From positions 310,001 to 374,000 of the forward strand of contig CAWAEG010000006.1 in the NCBI GenBank assembly GCA_963780895.1: a stretch of 64,000 nt of DNA. The letters are read 5' to 3'. Of this stretch, positions 16,932 to 25,802 are shown piece by piece. Both the position numbers and the translations under genes were made by a program. The first letter of the stretch is position 1; each line of letters begins with the position of its first letter. This DNA is from DASQFI01 sp963780895. GTDB lineage: Bacteria > Acidobacteriota > Vicinamibacteria > Vicinamibacterales > SCN-69-37. Under the pieces are notes generated by a model, which saw nothing but the letters and a program-made list of their open reading frames with translations, was not told the origin of the DNA and ran no database searches.

Positions 16932-17666
16932 TCAGTGCGTCAGTCCGTAAATCAAATAGTTGATGCAGAACTTGTAGGCTTCATTCGTCGGGCTCACGGC
17001 ATAGAGCCCGGTCGCCGACCACTCCATGTAGTCGCCGATGTCCATGTTGTAGTTGATGACGACCATCAGCCGGCGGGATGGATGCGTGTCTTCATGGATG
17101 CCGAAGAACTCGCCCTTGAGTCCCATCTCGCCGAGCCGGCCGGGATACGGCACGTCGAGCGATTTGATCTCGAAGAACGAGTTGAAAACGGGGTGCGTGA
17201 TGTCGAGCCGTTCGATCTTGCCGGTTGGAAGCACGCGCCGCATCGCGCGCTCGAACACCGCCCACTCGTTCTGGTAATGGAAGTCGTCGACGATCAGGAA
17301 GCCGCCTTTCTCGAGATAGCGGCGCAGGCCCAACACTTCTTCTTCGCTCGGAAACCAGTAACCCGGCTCGGACAAATACGCGATGGGGTACTTCAGCAGC
17401 TCGGGATCGTCCATCCGGAGGATGTTGCCCGTGCCAGGATGTGAGTCGATCGCGGTGATCTGCGGCAGGAGGCGTCCGAGGTTCTCTTCGGTGTCCGGCC
17501 AGTCGTACGACCAGCCCGGATAGTCCGCATACCAGAGGCGCACGAAAACGAACCGGCCGTCGTACTCGATCGTCCGCGGCGGCAGCCGCTGTCCGTACCA
17601 GCGTTGCGCCACGACCGGCGCGGCGGCCATCACGGCCACGGCCAGGACGATCCAGAAGCGACGCAT
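16932..17666 (-). CDS. Exported DUF4159 protein
   Basis: 244 residues. A signal peptide (WIVLAVAVMAAAPVVAQ) is followed by FVFVRLWYADYPGWSYDWPDTEENL, the typical opening of DUF4159. The block YLEKGGFLIVDDFHYQNEW and a C-terminal NYNMDIGDYMEWS segment complete the domain. DUF4159 has a flavodoxin/ThuA-like fold and is often found in acidobacterial gene sets linked to MoxR-type operons, but no MoxR ATPase is present here. Its function is unknown. It stands alone between the kinase and the GT39 gene on the same strand, with a strong terminator behind it. Confidence 0.82.
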   Translation of the reverse strand: MRRFWIVLAVAVMAAAPVVAQRWYGQRLPPRTIEYDGRFVFVRLWYADYPGWSYDWPDTEENLGRLLPQITAIDSHPGTGNILRMDDPELLKYPIAYLSEPGYWFPSEEEVLGLRRYLEKGGFLIVDDFHYQNEWAVFERAMRRVLPTGKIERLDITHPVFNSFFEIKSLDVPYPGRLGEMGLKGEFFGIHEDTHPSRRLMVVINYNMDIGDYMEWSATGLYAVSPTNEAYKFCINYLIYGLTH

Positions 17667-17758
17667 AGGTCAGATTGTAAGACGTGTCGGGCATCAAGCG
17701 CCCCGCTCATCGCGCCCGGAAGCCGGAATCGCGAAGGCGGTGATCCGCTGCTGGTCCA

Positions 17759-20455
17759 TCATCGCCGACCGCCGCCAAGCCGGGCCTTCAGGTCCTCGAA
17801 CCAATTCAAGACGACCACGATGTTCGAGGAAGCGGTCGGCGCCTGAATCATCGCAAAACGCTGACCGTCAGGCGCGACGTCGTAGTTCGGGTAAGCGCCA
17901 CCAGAACCGCGGTCGCGCTCATACAGCCCTTCGAAGAGGACGCGTGGCGGCGACGCCGTAAAGGTTGGTCCCGTTGCGACGGCCGCGGCCAGGACGCGAT
18001 CGCCGCGTCGATAGAAAAGCTCGCGTCCGTTGCTGGCCCAGGCAGGCTCGGTGCCGCCGTCGCTGGAGACGGTGACTTTGCCGCCGGTGCCGGCCGCCGG
18101 CCTGACATAAACCTCGTCGCGACCCGAATCGTTCGAGACATAGGCGACCCAGCGGCCATCTGGCGAAAATCGTGGTACCCGTTCCTGGAACGGCGTCGCG
18201 AGAAACACCGACCGCTTCCCGTCGGTGGCGAGCATCCAGATGTCGCGAAGCGTCCCGGCCTGCTGCTCGTAAAGGGCCACCGTGCCACTCATGGCCACCG
18301 ATGTAGCCCACTGCCGCTGCTCGCCCGCCGCCAGCAGCTTGGGAGGCGTGCTGCCGTCAGCCGGCACGGACACGATGTCCAGACCCTCCTTGCGGTCGTC
18401 CACCCTGCTGAACAGAATCGACGAGCCGTCCGCCGACCAGGTGAACGGAAACAAGGCCCCCGTCGTGCCGAACGTCACGCGGGTTCGCGTTGGTCGCTTG
18501 AGCTCAAGCACATGAATGTCGGGCCCGATGCCGACCGCGAGGCGCGTGCCGTCAGGTGAAAAGCGCGGGGACCAGTAGTCATCCGGCTGGGGATGCAGCG
18601 GCTCGGTCCGGCCCTGGCGGTCGACCCATACGAGGCGCCGGTCCGTCGCCGAGCCGGGAATGAAAATGAACGTCCCGTCACGGCTGATCGCGAAATCGGA
18701 GGCGCCCGATACCGTCGTCTTGACGTTTTCCTGAACAGCGACCCGATCCTCTCCCACGGTGAACGTTTCCGGATCGAACGAGGTGCTGACCACGATGCCC
18801 GATTGGGAATACAGGAGGTGACCGGTTGGCGAGTAGCGCGCCGACGTGGCGCCTTCCAAAAGCGTCTTGGACTCGCCGCCCTGAAGTCGCCGCACGGCGA
18901 TTCGTGACCGGTCGTTACTGCCTGCCCAGACTGTGTACACGACGGCCTGGCCCCCGGGCAGCATGTCCGGCCACCGGTGTTCGATTTCATTCTGTTCTCC
19001 GGCCGGGGAAGTGACCGGCTGCGGTGTGCCGCCGGAGGCCGGCACGCGATACAGACCGCCGGATCCGAAAATGATCGAACCATCCGGCGCCCAAACCGCA
19101 CCCCGAAAGTTGTCGGTTGGAGCCTTGCAAATCGTCACGACGGCCCCCCGGCCGAACGGCACTGTTCGGATCTCGCTCTCGCCTGCAGCCCAGAAGCCGA
19201 TCGTGGCGCCGTCCGGCGAAAAGAACGGCTGACGGGCGCCGAGGGTCCCCGGGATCGGACTGGCGTCGAGCTCGTCGAGGCGTCGCGCGTAGAGCTGCGG
19301 GCCCTCACGCGCGCCGACGTACACGACCCGCGTGCCGTCGGGAGAAAGCGCAATCTGACCTCCGATCGCCTCGGAATACAGTGGATCGGACGGCGGAGGA
19401 GCGATGACGACGCGGATGGGACGAGGGGGAGCGGTGCGGGTGGCTGCCCACATCATGGACGCCGCGCCGGCAGCGCCTGCGGCGAGGCCGATCAGCAGCG
19501 GCACTCGCCAATCCAGACGACGCCGGGATCTCAATCCGCTCCCCGCTCCCGATGGGGAGCCTGCCGGTGCCAGCGCCTCATCGATGTCGAGGCGCGCGTC
19601 TGCGATGTCGGCGAGCCGGTACCGTCGATCCTTGACCAGACATCGCCGCAGAAGCCGCGCGAGCGCCGGTGGCGTTTCGCCGGGCAGCGCGGTCAGGTCG
19701 GGTTCGCGCTCGATGATCCCGACGAGCACATCGGTGACGTCTTCGCCGCCGAAGGCCGGACGTCCCGTGAGCATTTCGTAGACGACGCAGCCGAAGGCCC
19801 AGATATCGGTACGCTTGTCCACTGGCCGCCCGCGGGCCTGTTCCGGACTCATGTAGGCCGCCGTGCCGAGGATCACCCCTGCTCGTGTGCCGATCGACGT
19901 GATGGTGGGCGAGTTGACGAGATTCCCTGACGCCGGATCGTCACCGAGCGCCTTGGCCAGCCCGAAGTCGAGGAGCTTCGTCATGCCCGCAGGTGTGACC
20001 TTGACGTTGCCCGGTTTCAGGTCCCGGTGGACCAGGTCATGTTCGTGCGCCGCCTCGAGCGCGTCCGCTATTTGTCGCGCGATCGACAGCACGTCGGCCA
20101 TCGGCAGCACGCTGGATCCTCGCCGTGGGCCGCCCGCCGCGGCGGCGCGCGCGATCAGGTCGGCCAGCGTCGGTCCGTCGACCAGCTCCATGACCAGCCC
20201 GCGAACGCCATCGACGTCCTCCACGCCGTACAGCAGCGCGATGTTCGGATGATTGAGCGAGGCAAGTGCCTGCGCCTCGCGCTGAAACCGCTGCAGGCGT
20301 TCGTGGTCCCGGGCCAGGAGAGCCGGGAGCACCTTGATGGCGACGTCCCGGTGCACGCGGGGATCGCGCGCGCGATAGACCTCGCCCATGCCGCCGACGC
20401 CGAGCGGCGAGTGAATCTCATAGGGACCGAATCGGGTCCCGGCTTGAAGGCTCAC
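17759..20455 (-). CDS. Ser/Thr protein kinase with TolB-like beta-propeller
   Basis: 898 residues from GTG 20455. The kinase domain (about 10-280) has a GVGGMGEVYRA loop, lysine K41 in VAIKV, HRDLKPGN at 143-150, DFG at 163-165 and SPEQARG at 203-209, so it should be active. A single transmembrane helix lies near residue 330. Residues 350-898 form repeated TolB/WD40-like blades (FSPDGTRLAVG, FSPDGRWVAYVSNDSG, VAPDGQRFAM) and would face the periplasm as a sensor. ATG 20524 is in frame but would overlap the divergent GT2 gene and its promoter. A TATAAT box 12 bases before the GTG supports the shorter start and a near-leaderless transcript. Confidence 0.87.
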   Translation of the reverse strand: MSLQAGTRFGPYEIHSPLGVGGMGEVYRARDPRVHRDVAIKVLPALLARDHERLQRFQREAQALASLNHPNIALLYGVEDVDGVRGLVMELVDGPTLADLIARAAAAGGPRRGSSVLPMADVLSIARQIADALEAAHEHDLVHRDLKPGNVKVTPAGMTKLLDFGLAKALGDDPASGNLVNSPTITSIGTRAGVILGTAAYMSPEQARGRPVDKRTDIWAFGCVVYEMLTGRPAFGGEDVTDVLVGIIEREPDLTALPGETPPALARLLRRCLVKDRRYRLADIADARLDIDEALAPAGSPSGAGSGLRSRRRLDWRVPLLIGLAAGAAGAASMMWAATRTAPPRPIRVVIAPPPSDPLYSEAIGGQIALSPDGTRVVYVGAREGPQLYARRLDELDASPIPGTLGARQPFFSPDGATIGFWAAGESEIRTVPFGRGAVVTICKAPTDNFRGAVWAPDGSIIFGSGGLYRVPASGGTPQPVTSPAGEQNEIEHRWPDMLPGGQAVVYTVWAGSNDRSRIAVRRLQGGESKTLLEGATSARYSPTGHLLYSQSGIVVSTSFDPETFTVGEDRVAVQENVKTTVSGASDFAISRDGTFIFIPGSATDRRLVWVDRQGRTEPLHPQPDDYWSPRFSPDGTRLAVGIGPDIHVLELKRPTRTRVTFGTTGALFPFTWSADGSSILFSRVDDRKEGLDIVSVPADGSTPPKLLAAGEQRQWATSVAMSGTVALYEQQAGTLRDIWMLATDGKRSVFLATPFQERVPRFSPDGRWVAYVSNDSGRDEVYVRPAAGTGGKVTVSSDGGTEPAWASNGRELFYRRGDRVLAAAVATGPTFTASPPRVLFEGLYERDRGSGGAYPNYDVAPDGQRFAMIQAPTASSNIVVVLNWFEDLKARLGGGRR

Positions 20456-20467
20456 GGAAGAGGCATG

Positions 20468-20473
20468 ATTATA
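20468..20473 (-). promoter_or_regulatory. -10 box of the kinase gene
   Basis: On the minus strand the bases read TATAAT, a perfect consensus -10, 12 bases before the GTG start codon. A transcript starting 6-7 bases later would have a leader of only about five bases with no ribosome site. No convincing -35 is seen at the expected distance. Confidence 0.45.
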
Positions 20474-20498
20474 GCCGTCCGATCTACCCTTACCCACA

Positions 20499-21428
20499 AT
20501 GAATCCAGCCGTGAGCTTCGTCATCCCGCTCTTTCAGAGCGCCGACACGATTGCCGACCTGGTGCGGGACCTCGAAGGCTTCCAGATTGAAGGCGGGCAT
20601 GAAATCGTGCTCGTCAACGACGGCAGCCGCGACAAGACGAGCGAAGTCTGCCGCGAGCTCGTCGCGCGCGCGCGCGTGCCGATCACGTTGGTGGAGCACG
20701 CACGCAACTTCGGCGAGCACAACGCCGTGCTCACGGGCTGGCGGCACGCGCGTGGCGACTACCTGGTGAATCTGGATGACGACGGCCAGAACCCGCCGGG
20801 CGAGGCGGTCCGGCTCTGGCAGCACGCACGCGCCCATGGCCTCGACGTTGTCTTCGGCCACTACACGCACAAGCAGCACGCGGCGTGGCGAAACCTCGGC
20901 AGCTGGTTCACGAACAAGATGACCGACTGGGCCGTCGACAAACCGACGGGCTTCTACCTGTCGAGCTTCCGGTGCGTGAGCGCGTTCGTCGCGAAAGAAG
21001 TCGTCAGTTACGCCGGGCCCTATCCGTACATCGACGGGCTGCTGCTGCAGGTGACGCAACGAATCGGATCGATCGAAGTGCAGCACCTGGCCCGGCAGGC
21101 CGGGCACAGCACCTATACGCTCCGCCGTCTGATTCGACTCTGGCTGAGCGCCTGGGTGAATTTCTCCATCCTTCCGCTCCGGGTCGCGACGTTGCTGGGG
21201 ATGGCTCTGGCGGCCGCCGGGCTCGTCGGCTTAGGCGTGGTCGTCTACTGGTTCTTCACGAAACAGGGACCGCCGGTGGGCTGGGGCTCGATCATGGCGG
21301 CTCTGCTCGTCTTTTCCGGCACGCAGCTCGTCCTGCTCGGCATCATCGGCGAATACCTCGGACGGATGTTCCTGACGGTGAACCAGCGTCCGCAGGCGAT
21401 CGTGCGAGCCGTCACGCGAAGCGGCTGA
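20499..21428 (+). CDS. Polyprenyl-phosphate glycosyltransferase, GT2 (DPM1/ArnC-like)
   Basis: 309 residues. The GT-A domain begins SFVIPLFQSADTIADL and carries VNDGSRDKT, the LDDDGQNPP metal/nucleotide motif and a FYLSSFRCVSAF acceptor-loop segment. Two C-terminal transmembrane hairpins (TLLGMALAAAGLVGLGVVVYW and the LLVFSGTQLVLLGIIGEYLGR block) are standard for the undecaprenyl-phosphate-sugar transferases. It would load a sugar on the lipid carrier at the inner face of the membrane, the substrate type used by GT39-like enzymes such as the one at 14872. It is divergent from the kinase, with the start codons 43 bases apart. Confidence 0.87.
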   Translation: MNPAVSFVIPLFQSADTIADLVRDLEGFQIEGGHEIVLVNDGSRDKTSEVCRELVARARVPITLVEHARNFGEHNAVLTGWRHARGDYLVNLDDDGQNPPGEAVRLWQHARAHGLDVVFGHYTHKQHAAWRNLGSWFTNKMTDWAVDKPTGFYLSSFRCVSAFVAKEVVSYAGPYPYIDGLLLQVTQRIGSIEVQHLARQAGHSTYTLRRLIRLWLSAWVNFSILPLRVATLLGMALAAAGLVGLGVVVYWFFTKQGPPVGWGSIMAALLVFSGTQLVLLGIIGEYLGRMFLTVNQRPQAIVRAVTRSG

Positions 21429-21434
21429 CTATTC

Positions 21435-21627
21435 CGTTTTCGAGATCGGCGTAGCGTGTTTCGGCGCCCTCCCGCTCGCTGTTTGCCGCAAGGCAGCGTG
21501 ATTGCCGCCTCCGCTGAAGCTACGGCGGGCCAAGGGGCCTGCCCTAGCGCCCTGCGGGCGCGTACACGAGAGAAGTAGCGCTCGCAAAGGTCGGGCTCCG
21601 GAACACGCTACGCCAATCTCGAAAACG
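21435..21627. repeat. 193-bp inverted-repeat element
   Basis: A 30-base arm at 21435-21464, starting CGTTTTCGAGAT, pairs with 21598-21627 at 28 of 30 positions. The interior contains smaller GC-rich palindromes, including CTCCGCTGAAGCTACGG. It fills the gap between two convergent genes. There is no coding content and no clear target duplication. It is either a mobile non-autonomous element or an elaborate two-way terminator. Confidence 0.6.
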
Positions 21628-21658
21628 CTGTCACCCGCCCCGCGCGGGTGATGTCTCC

Positions 21659-22196
21659 TCAGGCCGTGCCGAGAATGTCGCGGCAGATGCGCAGGCAATC
21701 GGTGCACACATAGCCGGGCGGGGCCGCGACGAGAGAGCGTTCCTGGCCCGGCCGGCGGAAACAGAATGCGCAGCGTGCCTTGGGCGTTTTCTTGTCCAGA
21801 CTTGTGAATTGGCCGGTGCCCTTCGGTTCGCGCGCGACCGCGCGCTCCGCCGCCCGGACGCACGCATCACAGATGTACACGTTTGGTCCCGCGATGAGCT
21901 TCTCGACTTCGGCGTCCGGCCGGGCGCACCAGGTACAGGCCAGATCGGGACCGATCTTGCGCGACCGCCAGACACGCTGCCACCAGCTGCCGCCCGCCGC
22001 GCTCACGATCTGCTGAACGCGCTGGTGACTGAGCGACAACACCTGGGCGATTTCCCGCAGCGATCCGCCCGGCGAGGTGAAGCCTGCGAACGGCCGTGTG
22101 ATACGCGGCGCGGCTCCGGACCGCGGCGCGGTCGGCGTCGGCCAGCTCCGACGCAGCCGTCTGCGCACGTGCGACGAGTTCCGGGTCGAGGGTCAT
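21659..22196 (-). pseudogene. Helix-turn-helix protein with two ClpX-type zinc fingers, frame broken at 22068-22070
   Basis: From ATG 22196, which has AGGAGG five bases upstream, a frame runs through MTLDPELVARAQ to RRLHLAG. Removing one base in the CCC run at 22068-22070 joins it to GSLREIAQVLSLSHQRVQQI, a sigma-region-4-like helix-turn-helix. Two C4 fingers follow: CTWC...YICDAC with the KLIAGPNVYIC core seen in ClpX, and CAFC...YVCTDC. The corrected product is 178 residues. In ClpX this finger dimerises and binds adaptors; here it has no ATPase. The protein may be a DNA-binding regulator that dimerises or senses through the fingers. It is divergent from an ADOP permease across a 44-bp palindrome. 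The break may be a sequencing error. Confidence 0.72.
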
Positions 22197-22205
22197 GAGC
22201 GCCTC

Positions 22206-22249
22206 CTGTCTAGTTATAGTAGACACATTTGTCTATTATAGCTAGACAG
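22206..22249. promoter_or_regulatory. 44-bp palindromic operator with a promoter box on each strand
   Basis: CTGTCTAGTTATAGTAGACA (22206-22225) pairs with 22230-22249 at 18 of 20 positions around a four-base centre. Each half contains TAGACA and a TATA(G/A)T box, so the site offers mirror-image -10 elements for the zinc-finger gene and for the permease. It abuts the zinc-finger gene ribosome site. It resembles an autoregulated operator for a dimer or tetramer, and the adjacent helix-turn-helix protein is the natural candidate ligand. Confidence 0.6.
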
Positions 22250-22309
22250 CCCGGTCTTCTCGCTCAGCGGAGACGCCTCCACCAACCAAACCAACTATGT
22301 AAACGTCAA

Positions 22310-25051
22310 ATGCATCGGCTATCAATGCATCGGCCATCCGCCCCGGATCCGCCGGCCAGAATTGCTCGGTTTCTCGCGGTGTTTGCCGCCGAACCGCTCC
22401 GGTCCGCCATCGAGGACGACGGCGTCGCAACCCTGCGCGCGGTTTGCGCCGAGGCCCGCCTCCGGCGGGGCCGAGTGGGTTACGCCGCCGCGATGGCCGT
22501 GCAGACGGTGAGTCTGGCCGTCGCGATTATTCGCGCGCGGATGGGTGTTCGTGTCGGTGTGTCGATCGGCGGCCGGCAGGCGCCTCGACCTCGAAAGGAT
22601 CGGCCCGTCATGACGAAGCTCGCGCACGATCTCCGGCTGGCGGTCAGAAGCCTTCTTGGAGCCAAAGGCCCGGTGGCCATCGCCGTTGCGACGCTCGCGC
22701 TCGGCGTGGGCGTGACATCGGCCGTTTTCAGCATTCTCGACGCGCTCGTGCTGCGGCCCGTGCCATTTGCGAACAGCGATCGTCTCTGCGAGATTTGGAA
22801 CTTCGAGACGCGAAGCCAGGTCAGCCATCCCGGGTTCAATCGCCGTCTGCTCGCCGAGTGGCGGCAGCAAACGGATCTGTTCGAGCGGTTCGAAGGCTAC
22901 GACGTCACGTCGTTCGTCTACGACACCCCGTCCGGCGCCGAGATGATCACGGGCGCCGTCGTCACACCCGGGCTCCTGCAGATGCTCGGCGCTCGCCCGC
23001 GCGAGGGCAGGCTGTTTGCGGAAGGGGAGGGACGAGGCGGGACCGATCAGGTCATTCTCCTCAGCGAACCGTTCTGGTCCCGCACGCTCAGGCGTGACCC
23101 CGCGGCGGTCGGGCGACAGCTCGGCATCAACGGACGCCGGTACAGCGTGATCGGCATCATGCCCGCTAGCTTCCGATTTCCAAACGAAACCGCAGCTTTC
23201 TGGATGCCGCTGGACATCGACGCGCCACCGACCGATGTCCAGGGGCTGCCAACCCGGCTCGAGGTCCTGGCGCTTCGCCGGGGCAACGTGCCGCCTGACG
23301 TCGTCTTTAGCCAGGTCAAGGCGCGCGGCGCGGAGCTCAACCGCCGCGCCGGCGGTCCAGCCGGACGCACCGCGATGCTCCAGGCGTCAGGTCAGCTGAT
23401 CGAGGAAAAACTCAGGCTGTCGCTCTTCGTGCTCGGGGGCGCCGTGGCATTCCTGCTGTTGATTGTCTGCGCCAACCTCGCGAACCTGTCGTTGTCGCGC
23501 ACGCTCGCGCGCGCGCGGGACTACGCCGTCCGGACGTCCCTGGGTGCGTCGCGAGGCGATCTCGTGCGGGAGACGCTCGTGGAGCATTTGCTGATCGGCG
23601 CCGTCGGGGCCGTCGCCGGACTCGCGGTCGCCGGGCTCGTGCTGCAGCTGACCCTTCAAATGGTGCCGGAGGCGTTCCGGCAGTCGAGCATGAACGCCAT
23701 TGATCTCGACGCGCGGGCGATTCTGTTCACCGCCCTCGTCGGTCTCGTTGCGTCCGCGCTGTTCGGGTTGCCGCCAGCCTGGCTGGCGTCGCGCGCCGGC
23801 ATCTCGGACGCCCTCAAGCGCCATTCGCGGTCGGTCGCCGGATCGAAGGGCGCGCGGCGTCTGAGGAGCGCACTGGTTGTCAGCGAAGTCACGCTCGCGA
23901 TCGTGCTGCTCGTCGGCGCCGCGCTGATGGCGCGAAGTCTCGTCAAGCTTCAGTCCGTCGATCGAGGGTTCAACACCGATGGCCTGATTGCCCTGCGAAT
24001 CGGCCTGCCCGCGGCCGGCTATGCCGATCCCTACGCGCGCGACGAATTCACTCAACGCCTCATCGACCGAACGGCAAACCTGCCGGGAGTCACCGGCGTC
24101 ACAGCCGGCGCGCTGCCGCCGTCATCGAACATGGTCAACTTCGGGAAACTCGAGCGAGCGGATCGGCCTGGTGAGTTGAGCGAAGAGCTCGTGGTGCCCA
24201 TCTATCAAGTCTGGCCCGGTTACTTCGAGACGATCGGCCTGCCCATCCAGTCGGGTCGTACCTTCGGCGGGGACGAACCGGCCGACCGAGTGATCCTCAG
24301 CCAGTCGTTCGCCGATCGTTTCTGGCCACGCGGCGGCGCCGTCGGTCAGCAAATCCGGTGGGAAGGAGAGAACTGGCTCACGATCGTCGGCGTGGCCGGC
24401 GAAGTGCGACAGATGAGCCTCGACGATTCGACCGGCAGTTTCGAGATCTACCAGCCGCTCAGGCGGCCGGTAGGGCTGCCGCCACCGAAAAGCGTCCGGT
24501 CGGGTGCCATTGTCGAATACCGCACGTTCGCGGTCCGATCGACCGACGTCGCCGCGACCGTCGCGCGACTGGGATCGGCAGTTCACGAAACGGATTCGCG
24601 TGTCGTGCTCTGGCGGCTCGAGCCGGTCGAGCGTCTGTTTGCCGACGCCGTCGCGCGCCCGCGACTCGTGTTGATGATGATGGTCGTCTTCGCGGCGCTC
24701 GGGCTCGTGCTCGCCGCGGCCGGGATCTATGGCGTCCTCTCATATGCCGTCGTGCAGCGGCATCGCGAGATCGGCATTCGGCTCGCGCTGGGTGCGCGGC
24801 CTGAATCCGTGGGCCGCCTGATCCTCGGCAATGGCCTGCGCCTGACGGCGTTCGGCCTGGTCGCCGGCGTCGCGCTCGCGATGGTACTCATGCGCGTGAT
24901 GCGGACGCTTCTGTACGAAGTCGAGCCGACGGATCCCATCTCCGTCGGCCTCGTCGTTGTCGTGCTCACGGCAGTTGCCACGATGGCGTCCTGGCGGCCG
25001 GCGCGCCGGGCCATGCGTGTCGATCCGGTGAAATTGCTGCGTCAGGAGTAG
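22310..25051 (+). CDS. ADOP-type ABC transporter permease
   Basis: About 913 residues from ATG 22310, or 813 from ATG 22610. The longer form includes an N-terminal soluble segment (PPARIARFLAVFAAEPLRSA) that resembles the start of other ADOP permeases, so I prefer it, although no ribosome site is clear. Two MacB-core plus FtsX units follow: VAIAVATLALGVGVTSAVF and LLIVCANLANLSLSRTLA in the first, then AAGIYGVLSYAVVQRHREIGIRLALG and a DPVKLLRQE tail in the second. No PadR gene is attached, unlike the copies at 7820 and 46600. Instead the gene faces the helix-turn-helix/zinc-finger gene across a shared operator. The substrate is unknown. Confidence 0.85.
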   Translation: MHRLSMHRPSAPDPPARIARFLAVFAAEPLRSAIEDDGVATLRAVCAEARLRRGRVGYAAAMAVQTVSLAVAIIRARMGVRVGVSIGGRQAPRPRKDRPVMTKLAHDLRLAVRSLLGAKGPVAIAVATLALGVGVTSAVFSILDALVLRPVPFANSDRLCEIWNFETRSQVSHPGFNRRLLAEWRQQTDLFERFEGYDVTSFVYDTPSGAEMITGAVVTPGLLQMLGARPREGRLFAEGEGRGGTDQVILLSEPFWSRTLRRDPAAVGRQLGINGRRYSVIGIMPASFRFPNETAAFWMPLDIDAPPTDVQGLPTRLEVLALRRGNVPPDVVFSQVKARGAELNRRAGGPAGRTAMLQASGQLIEEKLRLSLFVLGGAVAFLLLIVCANLANLSLSRTLARARDYAVRTSLGASRGDLVRETLVEHLLIGAVGAVAGLAVAGLVLQLTLQMVPEAFRQSSMNAIDLDARAILFTALVGLVASALFGLPPAWLASRAGISDALKRHSRSVAGSKGARRLRSALVVSEVTLAIVLLVGAALMARSLVKLQSVDRGFNTDGLIALRIGLPAAGYADPYARDEFTQRLIDRTANLPGVTGVTAGALPPSSNMVNFGKLERADRPGELSEELVVPIYQVWPGYFETIGLPIQSGRTFGGDEPADRVILSQSFADRFWPRGGAVGQQIRWEGENWLTIVGVAGEVRQMSLDDSTGSFEIYQPLRRPVGLPPPKSVRSGAIVEYRTFAVRSTDVAATVARLGSAVHETDSRVVLWRLEPVERLFADAVARPRLVLMMMVVFAALGLVLAAAGIYGVLSYAVVQRHREIGIRLALGARPESVGRLILGNGLRLTAFGLVAGVALAMVLMRVMRTLLYEVEPTDPISVGLVVVVLTAVATMASWRPARRAMRVDPVKLLRQE

Positions 25052-25061
25052 CGCCCGCGCG

Positions 25062-25802
25062 CTACGCCGATCGCCGCGACCTGCCGCAGACGAAGCGTCG
25101 GAATTCTCCGGGTGTCATGCCGAACAGGCGGCGGAACCCGCGGTCGAATTGCGCCGTGCTGGTGAAGCCGCTTTCGAGCGCGACGATTTTCACCGGCAGG
25201 TCGGTCTCGGCAAGCGCACGCACCGCGAGGCGCATCCGGATCCCGAGGCTCCAGTCGCGAAATCCCAGTCCGGTTGCCTTCCGCAGGAGCCGGCCCAGGT
25301 GCGCGGGATCGATGCCGAACTCGCGCGCGAGCGTCGCCTCCCGGATGCGGCCGCTGTCGCGCCCCGCGGCCTGCAGCCGCTCGATGACCTGCGCGGTTCT
25401 CGGTTCCGTCACCTGATCGGCGTCTGGTCGCGGTTCGGGCTGGCGCCGTCTGGCGCCACTACGATCGTCGGTCGGAGTACCGGCTCGCCGAACGCCGATG
25501 GCGCACGCGATGAAATCCGGAATGCTGCGATCGGCGTCGAGCAGTGCCGGCAGGAAATGGCTGGCGCCGCGCTCGTCGATCGTGGTTGGTTTGTTCGTTA
25601 CGGAATTGTCAGCATCGCCGAATGCGTCAGGCACACGCTCCTCCGTCCAGGCAAATTGCAGAAACGACGCCTTGGGGAAATGCGCCGAACCCGCGTGGGG
25701 ATGCTGGAGGAGCGGCGACAGTATACCAGCGAAGCCGCCGTTTGCGACGTCAGCGACTCGCGTCGTCCTGATTCTTGTGTTCGCGCTGGTAGCGCGCGAC
25801 AC
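25062..25802 (-). CDS. AraC-family transcriptional regulator
   Basis: 246 residues from GTG 25802. The C-terminal 110 residues are a clear AraC double helix-turn-helix: ATLAREFGIDPAHLGRLLRKATG, then VKIVALESGFTSTAQFDRGFRRLFGMTPGEFRR. The N-terminal half has no recognisable ligand domain and is probably partly non-coding; an internal GTG at the RVPDAFG segment is another possible start. If GTG 25802 is right, the gene overlaps the bactofilin gene by 53 bases. It converges on the ADOP permease with an 11-base gap. Targets are unknown. Confidence 0.72.
   Translation of the reverse strand: MSRATSANTRIRTTRVADVANGGFAGILSPLLQHPHAGSAHFPKASFLQFAWTEERVPDAFGDADNSVTNKPTTIDERGASHFLPALLDADRSIPDFIACAIGVRRAGTPTDDRSGARRRQPEPRPDADQVTEPRTAQVIERLQAAGRDSGRIREATLAREFGIDPAHLGRLLRKATGLGFRDWSLGIRMRLAVRALAETDLPVKIVALESGFTSTAQFDRGFRRLFGMTPGEFRRFVCGRSRRSA

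Noticed and set aside
20455..20524. Kinase start at ATG 20524
   Set aside because: It would place the start inside the divergent GT2 coding region and upstream of the TATAAT box; the kinase domain needs no such extension.
21429..21863. Minus-strand open frame across the 193-bp inverted repeat and the zinc-finger gene
   Set aside because: It is out of frame with the zinc-finger motifs and runs through non-coding palindromes; no domain is visible.
22206..22249. SOS (LexA) box or a phage operator
   Set aside because: The half-sites TAGACA/TGTCTA do not match LexA-type sites known to me, and no phage or SOS gene is adjacent.
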